Below, one piece after another: positions 43,873-52,471 of a DNA stretch of 64,000 nucleotides. The notes below the pieces were generated by a model that ran no database searches, had not been told where the DNA came from, and was given only the letters and a program-made list of their open reading frames with translations. This DNA comes from Chitinophaga sp. CB10 (GTDB lineage Bacteria > Bacteroidota > Bacteroidia > Chitinophagales > Chitinophagaceae), in NCBI GenBank assembly GCA_001870995.2, contig MLAV02000023.1, positions 7,264-71,263 on the forward strand, in the 5' to 3' direction. The first letter of the stretch is position 1, and every line of letters starts with the position of its first letter. The translations under genes were made by a program, and so were the position numbers.

Positions 43873-44544
43873 TTAATTCAAAGCCGTCGTCATTTTCACA
43901 TTCAACGACTCGTAATACCTGGTCAGGTTACTGATATTCCTGATCAGGGAATCTTCGCCGTTGGACTGCCCTTTGGCGTAGGCGATCAGCTGATGGCATA
44001 TTTTAACGAGCGCGCCGGAGCGGCTGCCTGGAGCGGGGGTGAGCGCCTGTGCCCGCAGCATGCCATATTTTTCATTGTAAGCGGAGAAGAAGTAACGCAC
44101 CCCGTCGAGGCCGGGGTCGGCAGGAGCGCCGGTAGTGGTCAGCGCGGCTTCAAAAAGGTCTTTTATTTTAGTGGCGAGTTCTTTATCGATAGGCCGGCAA
44201 ACGGACAGCGGCTTGTCCGGCACAATGCGTTTCTGCTGCAACGCATCGTAATAGGCTACCTTGATATTGGATTTGAGTTGGTAGCCTTTGGCGTCCCGCT
44301 CAACGGAGAGGGCGTATTCCGGGCTGAACGGCGGTATTACCACTACCCGTGCCAATGGCCGTTCCGCAAAGCGGTACAGCAATTTCTGATACAGATGATT
44401 GTAAAAACTATCAACCGCATTGCGATTGGGTTCGAAAGGTTCCAGCTTGTCGGCCGTTTGCGCAACAGATGGGAGGGCGGTCAGCAGGCATAATACCATG
44501 CCCGGAATAATACGTCGCACTCCGCTGGTAGTGAGTTTTAGCAT
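43873..44544 (-). CDS. Exported hypothetical protein, 223 aa
   Basis: A signal peptide is clear (IIPGMVLCLLTALPSVAQ). The remainder is mixed alpha/beta with a pair of Cys (SVCRPIDKE, VKICHQLI) and no motif I recognise (LARVVVIPPFSPEYALSV). It ends 27 bp from the convergent sigma gene at 43268-43846 and follows the JAMM-like gene (46 bp). It may be periplasmic. No function proposed. Confidence 0.65.
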   Translation of the reverse strand: MLKLTTSGVRRIIPGMVLCLLTALPSVAQTADKLEPFEPNRNAVDSFYNHLYQKLLYRFAERPLARVVVIPPFSPEYALSVERDAKGYQLKSNIKVAYYDALQQKRIVPDKPLSVCRPIDKELATKIKDLFEAALTTTGAPADPGLDGVRYFFSAYNEKYGMLRAQALTPAPGSRSGALVKICHQLIAYAKGQSNGEDSLIRNISNLTRYYESLNVKMTTALN

Positions 44545-44590
44545 GACAATCTAGTAGCTTTTGGGTATATATCGTATGGCGGCAACAATC

Positions 44591-45448
44591 TTACATCATG
44601 CCTGCCATACCTGCATTCTCGTTATATCGTTTTACTTTATGGTACCTGCAAACCAGCTCCACCAGCATATCATAGGCTATGGTGCCTATCACTTCGCCCT
44701 GGTTGTACAACCCTATTACCTTCCTGTATTTTTGCGGCCGGGTGGCTGCCGTGCTGAAGGCTACGCCTTTATCCAGCTGCCGGTATTCCACCGGGTCTAT
44801 CACCTCGTGCCCCAGCACCATTTCAAATCGGCCGCCCATGGTGTTTTGCGGCATCAGGTCGGGCCCGGAAGGAAGCGGGCCGCCAATTCTGTCCGCATCG
44901 CCGCTGATCGGATTGAGTACCAGCGGGTGGGAATGCACCGCAAAGTCAAGCTGATCGCCTCTTTTTACCAGTGTTGCCTTTGCCTGTTGAATAACGTTCG
45001 GGAAAATGGCATCGATAATTCCACGCTCAATATCTGACATTTTGGATCCTTTGCCCACCACGAAGAAGTGTTCCAAACCAAGGGAATCGGATAGATGGTA
45101 GGCGCTCGTGATGTGGTCCAGTAATGCAATGCCGGGGTTGAGGAGGTAATAGCCTTTTCGTACTGTTTCCTGAATATTATCTTTTTCGGTAAAGACAATA
45201 TAGTATTCGCTTTTGCCATTCTTTTCAACGAAGCGTTTGCCCTTCAGGTTGAAATACTGTGTAGTGCCGGTGCTGTCGGAGAGTTCCAGACTGTCTGATA
45301 AAGATAATAAGCTTTCCTTATTATACAAATAATGATCATCTTTTGTTTGAAAGCCAGAGGCTGCCAGGGTATTATCCTTGTGTAAATCATGCATTAACGC
45401 AACAAAAAAGATTACACCTATGACGGATAGTAAATAAAACTTATTCAT
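44591..45448 (-). CDS. Exported protein with a JAMM-like (RadC-like) metal motif
   Basis: A 285-aa protein with an N-terminal hydrophobic segment (FYLLSVIGVIFFVALM), so it is exported or anchored. At residues 172-197 it shows VHSHP, then PLPSGPDL, giving His172, His174, Ser194 and Asp197. This is the HxHP...PSxxD order of the JAMM/MPN metalloprotease fold, known for deubiquitinases and RadC. The upstream catalytic Glu could be among EYYIVFTEKD. If active it would cut an isopeptide or peptide bond in the periplasm, which is inference. Same strand as the unknown gene at 43873. Confidence 0.6.
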   Translation of the reverse strand: MNKFYLLSVIGVIFFVALMHDLHKDNTLAASGFQTKDDHYLYNKESLLSLSDSLELSDSTGTTQYFNLKGKRFVEKNGKSEYYIVFTEKDNIQETVRKGYYLLNPGIALLDHITSAYHLSDSLGLEHFFVVGKGSKMSDIERGIIDAIFPNVIQQAKATLVKRGDQLDFAVHSHPLVLNPISGDADRIGGPLPSGPDLMPQNTMGGRFEMVLGHEVIDPVEYRQLDKGVAFSTAATRPQKYRKVIGLYNQGEVIGTIAYDMLVELVCRYHKVKRYNENAGMAGMM

Positions 45449-45606
45449 TACCGGGGGTGGCGGGGGTTATGGAATTACAGGTTATCGGGGAATAATGGAC
45501 TCATCAAATTAATAAATTTTTTCGTTTTCTGATCAGGAAATTATCAGCGGAGCCTGTCAGTGCCGCCGCAGTGTTTCGGTGGATATTAGTGCCTTTGCGA
45601 ATATAA

Positions 45607-46794
45607 ATGCCTATGTCCCCCGTCAGTTTACTGCCGATGTTACTGATCCTGCTGCTGATCCTGTTATGGATATCGGTGGTGAGCCGCTGGCTGCAGGTAA
45701 AGCCCCAGGAGGGCCGGTATAAATCCATCGATGGACTGCGGGGATACCTGGCGGTGTACGTATTCCTGTACCATGCTATCATCTGGTATTTTTTCCTGCG
45801 GACGAATAAATGGACTTCCCCGCCGCCTTCCCTCATCCATGCGAACCTCGGGGCTATCTGCATTTCCCTGTTTTTTATGATCACGGCTTTTCTCTTTTTT
45901 TCCAAGCTGGTGCATGCGAAGGAGCGTAAGGTGGATTGGGTGAGATTGTATATTTCGCGGATACTGCGCATCTACCCGGTGTACACCCTCGTCGTGTGTG
46001 CGCTCCTGTTGGTAGTGGGCATCCTGACGCATTGGCGGATCCGGGAGCCCCTGCCCGCATTACTGCTGCACATGGGGCAGTGGATGGTTTCCATTGCGGC
46101 GGATGTAAATCATATTACCGGCACCAGGTTGATAATTGCAGGGGTGGTATGGAGCCTGGCGTTTGAATGGTTGTATTATGCGGCGCTGCCGTTCCTGGGG
46201 CTGTTCCTGGGAGTACGTTCGCCGTTTTATATTTATGTACTGGCGGCGTTCTTCCTCGCTTTGTTTATCGCTATTATTTATTACTGGTACCCGGCCAATG
46301 CCTGGAACAAAGCGCTGGCATTTACCGGGGGCATGATACCTGCGTTTTTCGCCGCGCATCCGCAGGTACGCCGGCTGGCGGCGCACTGGATAACTTCCCT
46401 GCTCATGATCGCGGCGCTGGTCATTGCGGCCTTATATTCTCCCTATATTTATTCCTTTTTTACCTACGTCTGTACGACGTTTATTTTCGTGGCAATCGCC
46501 TGTGGCAATACCCTGTTTGGTATCCTAACCTGGCGGCCTTCCTGCCTGCTGGGGCAGATTGCATTTTCCCTGTACATCCTGCACGGCCTTATTTTGTTCC
46601 TCGCTTTTATGTTTCTGCTGGGGATGCCCCATGCCCGCGTTCAAACGCCGCTGTGGCACTGGATGGCGACCGCCGGCTGCAGCCTGGTACTGGTGACGGT
46701 TTGCACGCTGTCCTACAAGTACCTGGAACGCCCTTTCCTGGAAGCCACGCCAGGGGTAACGGCCAAAGCTAAACGTTTTTTCGGGTTGGAGTAA
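45607..46794 (+). CDS. Acyltransferase family 3 membrane protein
   Basis: A 395-aa polytopic protein with about ten membrane helices. The catalytic His lies in YKSIDGLRGYLAVYVFLYHAIIWY, followed by RILRIYPVYTLVV and WSLAFEWLYYAALPFL. An extra N-terminal helix (LLPMLLILLLILLWISVV) precedes the domain. It acylates a surface glycan or lipid, substrate unknown. It is a second member of the family that includes the protein at 39582, but not a close copy. Confidence 0.9.
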   Translation: MPMSPVSLLPMLLILLLILLWISVVSRWLQVKPQEGRYKSIDGLRGYLAVYVFLYHAIIWYFFLRTNKWTSPPPSLIHANLGAICISLFFMITAFLFFSKLVHAKERKVDWVRLYISRILRIYPVYTLVVCALLLVVGILTHWRIREPLPALLLHMGQWMVSIAADVNHITGTRLIIAGVVWSLAFEWLYYAALPFLGLFLGVRSPFYIYVLAAFFLALFIAIIYYWYPANAWNKALAFTGGMIPAFFAAHPQVRRLAAHWITSLLMIAALVIAALYSPYIYSFFTYVCTTFIFVAIACGNTLFGILTWRPSCLLGQIAFSLYILHGLILFLAFMFLLGMPHARVQTPLWHWMATAGCSLVLVTVCTLSYKYLERPFLEATPGVTAKAKRFFGLE

Positions 46795-46797
46795 CTG

Positions 46798-47571
46798 TTA
46801 CTCATCTTCGTACTGCAAGGCAGGCAGTTCCTGCCGGCTGCCTTTTTTATTGCTCCAGCTGTAATAAATGAACCAGCGGAAAGTATGGTTATAATCGTAC
46901 TGGTAGCCGCTGGCCTTCTGCTGGCTCACAAACATATAGCCCATATCAAAGGACCATCCCTGGCCTAATTCCTGGCGTATGCCTGCAAAAGCGCGGAACT
47001 GGTCGAAGGTGTTATTGACGATGGCTTTGCCAAATTGCACGGCCACTTCGTTGGCCAGCGAAATTTGCGGTACCCGCTTATTTTGACTCAGGGGGATGCC
47101 TACGCTGATCAGGTAGCGGAAGCGGTTGGAGAAGTAGTAATCGCCGGTAGACTGGTCGTTCTGCAAGGTTTCCCGCCAGCGCTGTTCGCTGCGGAAGCGG
47201 TTCAGCAGGGATACCTTCCCGATTTTGCTGGCGTAGGCGATTTGCTCGTACCAGCGGTTTTCGTCCGCGAAGGTTTTATAACCCGGCGTGGTGGGGGCCA
47301 GCCAGAGATGCGCGTAGCCGGTGATGAACGAGAGCTGGTCGTTTAGCCAGTATCCGGCGCCGCCGCGGATGAAATAGAAGCTGTTATCGGCCAGGAAGTT
47401 ATTGCGCCGGATGTGCAGGTCGCCCACGGCGCCCCAGTGATCATTGAACCGGAAAGTGCTGTTGATGCTGAACCAGGATTGGGACTGGGTGTTGATCTCT
47501 TTTTGCTGCTGGCCGTGCGCGAGTAGGGGCAGCAGCAGGAGGGGTAGTAATGGGCGCTTCATAGTTTGCAT
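46798..47571 (-). CDS. DUF2490 outer-membrane protein
   Basis: A 257-aa protein with a signal peptide (LLPLLLLPLLAHGQQ) and amphipathic beta strands throughout. The DUF2490 pattern is clear: QSQSWFSINSTFRFNDHWG, RRNNFLADNSFYFIRGG, RWYEQIAYASKIG, NRFRSEQRW. It is predicted to be a small outer-membrane barrel of unknown function. It is convergent with the acyltransferase gene (3 bp between stops). Confidence 0.85.
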   Translation of the reverse strand: MQTMKRPLLPLLLLPLLAHGQQQKEINTQSQSWFSINSTFRFNDHWGAVGDLHIRRNNFLADNSFYFIRGGAGYWLNDQLSFITGYAHLWLAPTTPGYKTFADENRWYEQIAYASKIGKVSLLNRFRSEQRWRETLQNDQSTGDYYFSNRFRYLISVGIPLSQNKRVPQISLANEVAVQFGKAIVNNTFDQFRAFAGIRQELGQGWSFDMGYMFVSQQKASGYQYDYNHTFRWFIYYSWSNKKGSRQELPALQYEDE

Positions 47572-47621
47572 TACAATTTTGTGATGCGATTAGTTCAATA
47601 AACACGGCGCGCGGTGCGGGT

Positions 47622-47657
47622 AAAAAAAAGGTCCACCGCGGTGGAGCGGTGAACCTT
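47622..47657 (-). terminator. Rho-independent terminator of the discoidin metalloprotease gene
   Basis: A 12-bp stem with one G-U pair (47628-47639 with 47646-47657) is followed on the minus strand by eight T at 47622-47629. It lies 24 bp past the stop codon. Confidence 0.88.
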
Positions 47658-47680
47658 TTATCATCAGTCAGCCAATTTTT

Positions 47681-49249
47681 TTAGAAAGCGCCCAGTTCCG
47701 CCAGTACGGCGTAGTAAGTGCCCAGGTAATTGGAGGCCGTTACTACTTTGATGTATTGTACGGTTTGCGGACTGCTGAAGGTAATGTATTGTTTGGTGTT
47801 CACGTTGGCGAGCGTATAGCTGCCCACGGTGGTCCAGTTTACATTATCCGTGCTGGTGTACAGCGTAATGTCTTTCAGGGAGCCGTTCAGGTTGGAGCGT
47901 TGCAGGAACGACACGCCGGCGATGGTGCGCTGCGCGCCCATGTTTACCACCACCGTGTGCGGGTGCGTAGGCTGGGTGGATTTCCATTGGGTATGCCATA
48001 CGGTGCTCTGGTTGTTGTCCAGCAGGTTCACGGCTTGCCCGTCGTTCTCCTGGCTGTCCACATACGCGATGCTCCATCCGGTTTTGCTCAGTTCATCCTT
48101 GGTGCTGAAGTTCAGCACTGGTTCGTTGTTGACGAAGCTGTAAGGATAGGAAACTTCCGTGGAAGAGCCGTTGGCATACAGGAAGCGGATACGCATGGCG
48201 TAGTTGCCTGTTTTCTTTTGCAGGTCTGCAATGGGCATCGTGAGGGTAATGCTGTCGCCCGCAGGAGCGGCCACCCATGCCACGGCGTCATAATCGTTGC
48301 CTCCTTCCGGATCGTTATAAACTACCACGTTGTTCACCGTTTGGGTAGCCGTATATTTTACTTTCAGGGAGATGTTACCGCTGGCGTAGCTGGCTTTTAT
48401 AACGTTAACGGTGGTAGAGCCGCCGCCGTAAATGCCGGTGGCAGTACTGGTCCTGAACACCTGGGAATTATTCAGGATGGCCGCGCTGGCGGCGGTGAGG
48501 AAGGTAGCGCTTTTGCCGTAGGTGTAGTTACCGCTGCCCATTAAAGCCGTGCCTTTGGCAGGATCCGCCGCTTCGGAAACTTTTTCCTTGTTGTGCGGGA
48601 GGTTGAGCCCGTGGCCGAGTTCGTGCATCAGGCCACCGATCCATTTGGTAGCGCGGTTGCCGAGTGTGGTGTTCTGCCCCAGGTAGCTGGTATCCATTTC
48701 TGCGTAGTCGAGCGCAAAGCACCAGCGGCCCAGTCCATAAAACGGAACGCCGCCCGGGTCGCCATCTGCCGCATAGGTGCTGGCCGGCATGATTACGAGG
48801 GTGTGTTCGCTGAGTTTTTGGGTGGGGTTGTTGGCAAACCAGGTGTTGAGTTCCCCGATCACCACGTTGCCGCCGCCATCGTAAGGGTAGGCGCTCTTAG
48901 GCTGCGCGCCGCGGATCACGGTAATTTTTACTTTGCCGGAGGAGTCCATAGGAAGCCCGAAGGAGCGGTCGCCATAGCCATAATAACTCATCCATTTGCC
49001 GTAAAACTGCTGCCCCTGGAGCAGAATACCGTTTAGCCGTTCCCGGTAGCCGGTGATGGTATCGGCATCGGTAGGCACAAAGTAGATGATGTTTACCTTG
49101 TAGGCGCTGGGCGTGAGGTTGATCATGGCGCTTTTGCCGGCGGGCAAAGGCTGCAACCCTTCCGTAATACTGCGCTTACAGGCGCCAAACAGTACAGTGG
49201 CGCAAAGGAGTGCTCCTGCAATCATTGATTTGCAATTGATTTTTTTCAT
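47681..49249 (-). CDS. Metzincin-like protease lipoprotein with C-terminal discoidin domain
   Basis: A 522-aa lipoprotein (lipobox VLFGAC, Cys24). The zinc motif MHELGHGLNLPH gives His209, Glu210, His213 and His219. A middle beta-sandwich (about 270-385) and a C-terminal F5/8 type C domain (about 390-522: DSQENDGQAVNLLDNNQSTVWHTQW, ending IKVVTASNYLGTYYAVLAELGAF) would bind carbohydrate on a glycoprotein. The pairing suggests a protease that acts on glycosylated proteins, as in mucin-binding enzymes; this is inference. It is a single gene with its own terminator. Confidence 0.83.
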   Translation of the reverse strand: MKKINCKSMIAGALLCATVLFGACKRSITEGLQPLPAGKSAMINLTPSAYKVNIIYFVPTDADTITGYRERLNGILLQGQQFYGKWMSYYGYGDRSFGLPMDSSGKVKITVIRGAQPKSAYPYDGGGNVVIGELNTWFANNPTQKLSEHTLVIMPASTYAADGDPGGVPFYGLGRWCFALDYAEMDTSYLGQNTTLGNRATKWIGGLMHELGHGLNLPHNKEKVSEAADPAKGTALMGSGNYTYGKSATFLTAASAAILNNSQVFRTSTATGIYGGGSTTVNVIKASYASGNISLKVKYTATQTVNNVVVYNDPEGGNDYDAVAWVAAPAGDSITLTMPIADLQKKTGNYAMRIRFLYANGSSTEVSYPYSFVNNEPVLNFSTKDELSKTGWSIAYVDSQENDGQAVNLLDNNQSTVWHTQWKSTQPTHPHTVVVNMGAQRTIAGVSFLQRSNLNGSLKDITLYTSTDNVNWTTVGSYTLANVNTKQYITFSSPQTVQYIKVVTASNYLGTYYAVLAELGAF

Positions 49250-49418
49250 TGCTCGTATTTAGTGGTTAAACAAGACGTGGTTTGTTTTGACAGATTTTGG
49301 TATGGCTAATAACGCATGATCAGGGCTTCACTGTTCTTTATAAATGTACAGAATACGTTTCATATTTGCAAGGGGGAATTTTGAGGCAGCGCAGCGGCGC
49401 GTGACAGTTATAACAGGC

Positions 49419-49450
49419 ATGCCCCTCCGCACAAATGGCGGAAGGGGCAT
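49419..49450 (-). terminator. Hairpin downstream of the SDR gene
   Basis: ATGCCCCTCCGC at 49419-49430 pairs with 49438-49450 with a one-base bulge. It lies 24 bp past the SDR stop. There is no T run on the minus strand, though TTTT follows on the plus strand. Confidence 0.5.
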
Positions 49451-49473
49451 CCTTTTACGGGCAAGTTAATGCG

Positions 49474-50232
49474 TTAGGGCACCAATATATCCGCCGCTGC
49501 GGGGTTCATGACTTCCAGCGCCTGCTGCGGCGAGCTTAAATACAGCTGGTAGAGCGATTCAGTATTGGCCACGCGGATCTCGTAGTTGTCCGCTGCCAGG
49601 GCTTCCAGGAACTCGCTGGCTACCTGCGCGGCAGGGATACCGTTTTGGCCGCCGATTTCCGCGGAGAACTCCGTGTTTACCAGTGGCGGCATGAGTTCAA
49701 ATACCTTGATGCCGGCGGGTTTCAGGGCTACGCGCAGGGAGAGGGAGTAGGAGTGCAGGGCCGCTTTGGTGGCGGCGTAGGTAGCGAGGCGACTACCGGG
49801 CGCAAAGGCCACAATGGAGGAAACGTTTACGATCGCGGCCTGTGGCTGTTTACGCAGCAGGGGCAGCAACTTTTCGTTGAGCCGTATGACGGAGAGGTAG
49901 TTGGTCAGCATTTCCTTACCGGCTTTTTCGAAAGTATCCATGTCTTCCAGCAGGTTGTTGAGCTGCGCGTATCCGGCATTGTTGATCAGGATATTGAGGG
50001 TAGGGTAGTTTTTGTGGAGATGTTGTACCAGCGCGTCAACGTCTTCGGGAATGGCAACGTCCCCCCGGAAGGTTTGCACCCCCGGCAACGCGGCTGCTGC
50101 GGCTTTTAGCCTGCCGGAGTCGCGTCCGGTAATGATCACGGTATTGCCTGCGGCCAGTAATGATTGGGCAAGTGCGAACCCGATGCCGGCACTGCCGCCG
50201 GTGATAAGGATGGTATTGGATGTGGTGTTCAT
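49474..50232 (-). CDS. Short-chain dehydrogenase/reductase controlled by the adjacent TetR
   Basis: I chose the ATG at 50232; a TTG nine bases earlier is possible. The 252-aa SDR has the cofactor loop TGGSAGIG, LINNAG, catalytic Ser in VNVSSIVAF and Tyr-x3-Lys in YAATK. The pattern resembles DltE-type SDRs. The substrate is unknown. A perfect 16-bp palindrome at 50263-50278, identical to one upstream of the tetR gene, lies 31 bp before the start, so TetR should repress it. Confidence 0.92.
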   Translation of the reverse strand: MNTTSNTILITGGSAGIGFALAQSLLAAGNTVIITGRDSGRLKAAAAALPGVQTFRGDVAIPEDVDALVQHLHKNYPTLNILINNAGYAQLNNLLEDMDTFEKAGKEMLTNYLSVIRLNEKLLPLLRKQPQAAIVNVSSIVAFAPGSRLATYAATKAALHSYSLSLRVALKPAGIKVFELMPPLVNTEFSAEIGGQNGIPAAQVASEFLEALAADNYEIRVANTESLYQLYLSSPQQALEVMNPAAADILVP

Positions 50233-50262
50233 TGTTTTCAATTTAATGATGAATATATAAAA

Positions 50263-50278
50263 TAGACCGATCGGTCTA
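50263..50278. promoter_or_regulatory. TetR operator upstream of the SDR gene
   Basis: TAGACCGATCGGTCTA is a perfect 16-bp palindrome, identical to the copy at 50911-50926. A TTTG lies upstream on the minus strand, but the -7 box is imperfect (TATTTTAT). Confidence 0.88.
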
Positions 50279-50300
50279 AAATTGCTGCAAAAAAAAGGAC

Positions 50301-50900
50301 TCAGGCGCCCCGGGTCGAAAATGATTCGATCTCCTGTTTTAAAATACCGCAGACAGCTTTCATCTGGCTGGCGTTATCCGTCACTCTTGCTACGAGTATG
50401 CCGCCTTCTATCATGGTGAACATTTTCAGCGCAAACTCGGCAGGGCGGGCCTTTTGCGTAAATTCCCCGGCTTTGATACCGTTGGCCACCAGCTTTTCAA
50501 TACGGGCCTGCGTTCTTTTGATGCCGGCCGCTACTTTAGCTTTCATGGCCAGGTCCGTATCATCCGCTTCCGTGCCAAAGTTCAGCATGGGGCAGCCGCC
50601 ATTGTTGTTCGCCAGTACGAGGTCGTAATAAAAATCCACCAGGGCCACCAGTTTATCTTTCCAGGTATCTTCCTGGGCCAGCCGCGCTTCGATGCGGGTA
50701 GCCAGTTGTGCCATCAGGTAGTCAAACACTTCCCGGCAAATTTCTTCCTTATTGGCAAAGTTACCATAGATACCGCCTTTGGCCATTTTGGTGACCTCCA
50801 TGATATCGCTGATAGCCGTGCCGGCCATGCCCTGCTTGTTCAGCAAAATGGCCGATTGCTCAATAATAAACTGCCGGGTTTTTTCTCCTTTCGTCATCAT
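50301..50900 (-). CDS. TetR/AcrR-family repressor
   Basis: A 199-aa protein. The N-terminal helix-turn-helix (TRQFIIEQSAILLNKQGMAGTAISDIMEV, then MAKGGIYGNFANKEEICREV) is classic, and the C-terminal ligand domain includes NNGGCPMLNFGTEADD. It starts 10 bp after a palindromic operator on the minus strand and 68 bp before the SDR gene, whose promoter holds the same palindrome. It most likely represses itself and the SDR until a small electrophile or quinone-like ligand binds; the ligand is a guess from the family. Confidence 0.94.
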   Translation of the reverse strand: MMTKGEKTRQFIIEQSAILLNKQGMAGTAISDIMEVTKMAKGGIYGNFANKEEICREVFDYLMAQLATRIEARLAQEDTWKDKLVALVDFYYDLVLANNNGGCPMLNFGTEADDTDLAMKAKVAAGIKRTQARIEKLVANGIKAGEFTQKARPAEFALKMFTMIEGGILVARVTDNASQMKAVCGILKQEIESFSTRGA

Positions 50901-50904
50901 GATA

Positions 50905-50936
50905 CAAAAATAGACCGATCGGTCTAAACTACCAAA
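50905..50936 (-). promoter_or_regulatory. tetR promoter with embedded operator
   Basis: On the minus strand TTTG (50936-50933) and TATTTTTG (50912-50905) are exactly 20 bp apart, a full Bacteroidota promoter. The palindrome TAGACCGATCGGTCTA at 50911-50926 lies between them and overlaps the -7 box, so bound repressor would block polymerase. Confidence 0.88.
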
Positions 50937-50963
50937 TTTTTTTTATCAGGGCTGGTGAGCGCC

Positions 50964-50992
50964 AAAAAAAAGGTTGCGGTTGCCGCAGCCTT
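50964..50992 (-). terminator. Rho-independent terminator after the 129-aa gene
   Basis: A 10-bp stem with one G-U pair (50970-50979 with 50983-50992) is followed on the minus strand by a run of T at 50971-50964. It lies 25 bp after the stop at 51018. Confidence 0.85.
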
Positions 50993-51017
50993 TACCAATA
51001 TTATATGCAGTGATGTC

Positions 51018-51407
51018 CTATTTCTTCGGTTTATTCATTTTCATGAGCAGGCTATACGAAATACTGTTTCCTTTCTGATGTTGCAGCAGGTATTGGTACA
51101 GCCATTGCGCGCGGCCGGCCCTTTCGGCTTGCGCTGCGCTGTTGCCCTGCCTTTGCAGGGTATCGGCAATGAGTTCCAGCAGTTGATCGTGCTGGGGTTT
51201 TTCCTGCAGGGCAGCTTCCAGTTGCGCCAGGGGCATTTCTGCGAAGCCGTCCAGCGTGAGGCCGGCGGGTTGCAGGAGTTCATTGATCCGTAGTTCCAGG
51301 TCCTGCATGGCAGTAGGAGAGGTATTGCCTGCGAGGCGGTTGAATGCCTGGAATGCTTCTGCAATGAGTTGCTCGAAATAGTCTTCTTTTCTGTGTTGAA
51401 TAGCCAT
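51018..51407 (-). CDS. Hypothetical helical protein, partner of an ECF41-type sigma gene
   Basis: A 129-aa, soluble, all-helical, Gln/Leu-rich protein (DYFEQLIAEAFQAFNRLAG, RINELLQPAGLTLDGFAEMPLAQLEAALQ) with no motif I recognise. Its start is 1 bp after the sigma gene stop, so the two are co-translated. A terminator follows. It might modulate the sigma factor, or be its output. The usual partners of ECF41 sigmas are small carboxymuconolactone decarboxylase-like oxidoreductases, which this does not resemble. Confidence 0.65.
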   Translation of the reverse strand: MAIQHRKEDYFEQLIAEAFQAFNRLAGNTSPTAMQDLELRINELLQPAGLTLDGFAEMPLAQLEAALQEKPQHDQLLELIADTLQRQGNSAAQAERAGRAQWLYQYLLQHQKGNSISYSLLMKMNKPKK

Positions 51408-51408
51408 A

Positions 51409-52272
51409 TCACTGGTTTGTTTCGCTGGATGCCAGCAGTTTCAGCTTGGCAGGGTCTACTACGTTATTCACCTGTACAATACGCGTACCATCCGCGCTGA
51501 ATTCCAGCACCTGGCAGGTAACGAGCCTGTTTTTGATCAAAAAGAGCAATGCCGGCTGGTGGTTGATCCAGCGGATGCGGATCTCCGCCTTGCCGAGGTA
51601 ACGCTCTATCACAATACGCAGCACGTTGGATACTTCTTCAAAGCCGTTGCTTACCTTAGCCACCACTTTCACTTTACCGCCACCGTCAGTAATGAGGGTT
51701 ACTTCTGCGGAAAGCATTTCTTCGAGCCGGCTGAGGTCCCGCTGGCGGATGGCGCTCACGTAGTCGGACACGAGGCGGTTGGTATTATCCATCACCTCTT
51801 TGCTTTTCACTTCCGCGCCGGGCTTAAACAACCTGGTTTTAGCCCTGCTCAGCAGCTTGCGGGAGTATTCCTCTGAAATGGACAGTACATCCGCAATTTC
51901 CTGGTGGGAGTAGTCAAAGCTTTCCTTCAGGATGAATACCGCCCTTTCGATGGGGCTCAGGCGCTCCATCAGCACCATCAGGGAGTAGGAGAGGATATCC
52001 TTCAGGTACACGTTCCTGTCCGCATTATCATCCGTTGCAACCGGCTCCGGCAGCCATTCCGCCGGCTGCGGCGTCATGCGCTTATTCCTGTTTTTATGAT
52101 TGATGGCCAGGTTGATCACGCTCCTGATCAGGTAATTCTTTTCATCCGTCACATCGTCGTGCGCGGTGGTGAAATACCGGGAGAGTACTTCCTGTACTGC
52201 GTCCCTGGCGTCTTCAGCGGTTCCCAGGATGTTGTAGGCATACGGGAACAGCAGTTGTTGATAATCGGTCAT
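51409..52272 (-). CDS. ECF41-type sigma factor with C-terminal SnoaL-like domain (SigJ-like)
   Basis: I chose the ATG at 52272 (MTDYQQLLFPYAYNILG), the conserved beginning of region 2; the longer frame adds 19 residues. The 287-aa protein has region 2 (TAEDARDAVQEVLSRY), region 4 (LSPIERAVFILKESFDYSHQEIADVLSISEEYSRKLLSRAKTRL in two pieces) and a SnoaL/NTF2-like tail from about 165. The tail carries the conserved DGGGK. In ECF41 members the tail takes the place of an anti-sigma and tunes activity. It is co-transcribed with the 129-aa gene at 51018. Confidence 0.9.
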   Translation of the reverse strand: MTDYQQLLFPYAYNILGTAEDARDAVQEVLSRYFTTAHDDVTDEKNYLIRSVINLAINHKNRNKRMTPQPAEWLPEPVATDDNADRNVYLKDILSYSLMVLMERLSPIERAVFILKESFDYSHQEIADVLSISEEYSRKLLSRAKTRLFKPGAEVKSKEVMDNTNRLVSDYVSAIRQRDLSRLEEMLSAEVTLITDGGGKVKVVAKVSNGFEEVSNVLRIVIERYLGKAEIRIRWINHQPALLFLIKNRLVTCQVLEFSADGTRIVQVNNVVDPAKLKLLASSETNQ

Positions 52273-52471
52273 ACAAATATTGAATTGCGGGTAATCAGCC
52301 CAAACCGCACTTCCGGAAGTTACGGGCACTGTAATATCGGGAATTTGCGCTTTATTATTGGCCGTTTTAATTTATTAACTATTTCAGGTATAAGACAAAC
52401 CTGCCCCGCAAAACGTGACTGGTTCCCGGTAAATTTTCAGATTTTTATTTTTATAAAGTATATTTTTTTAG

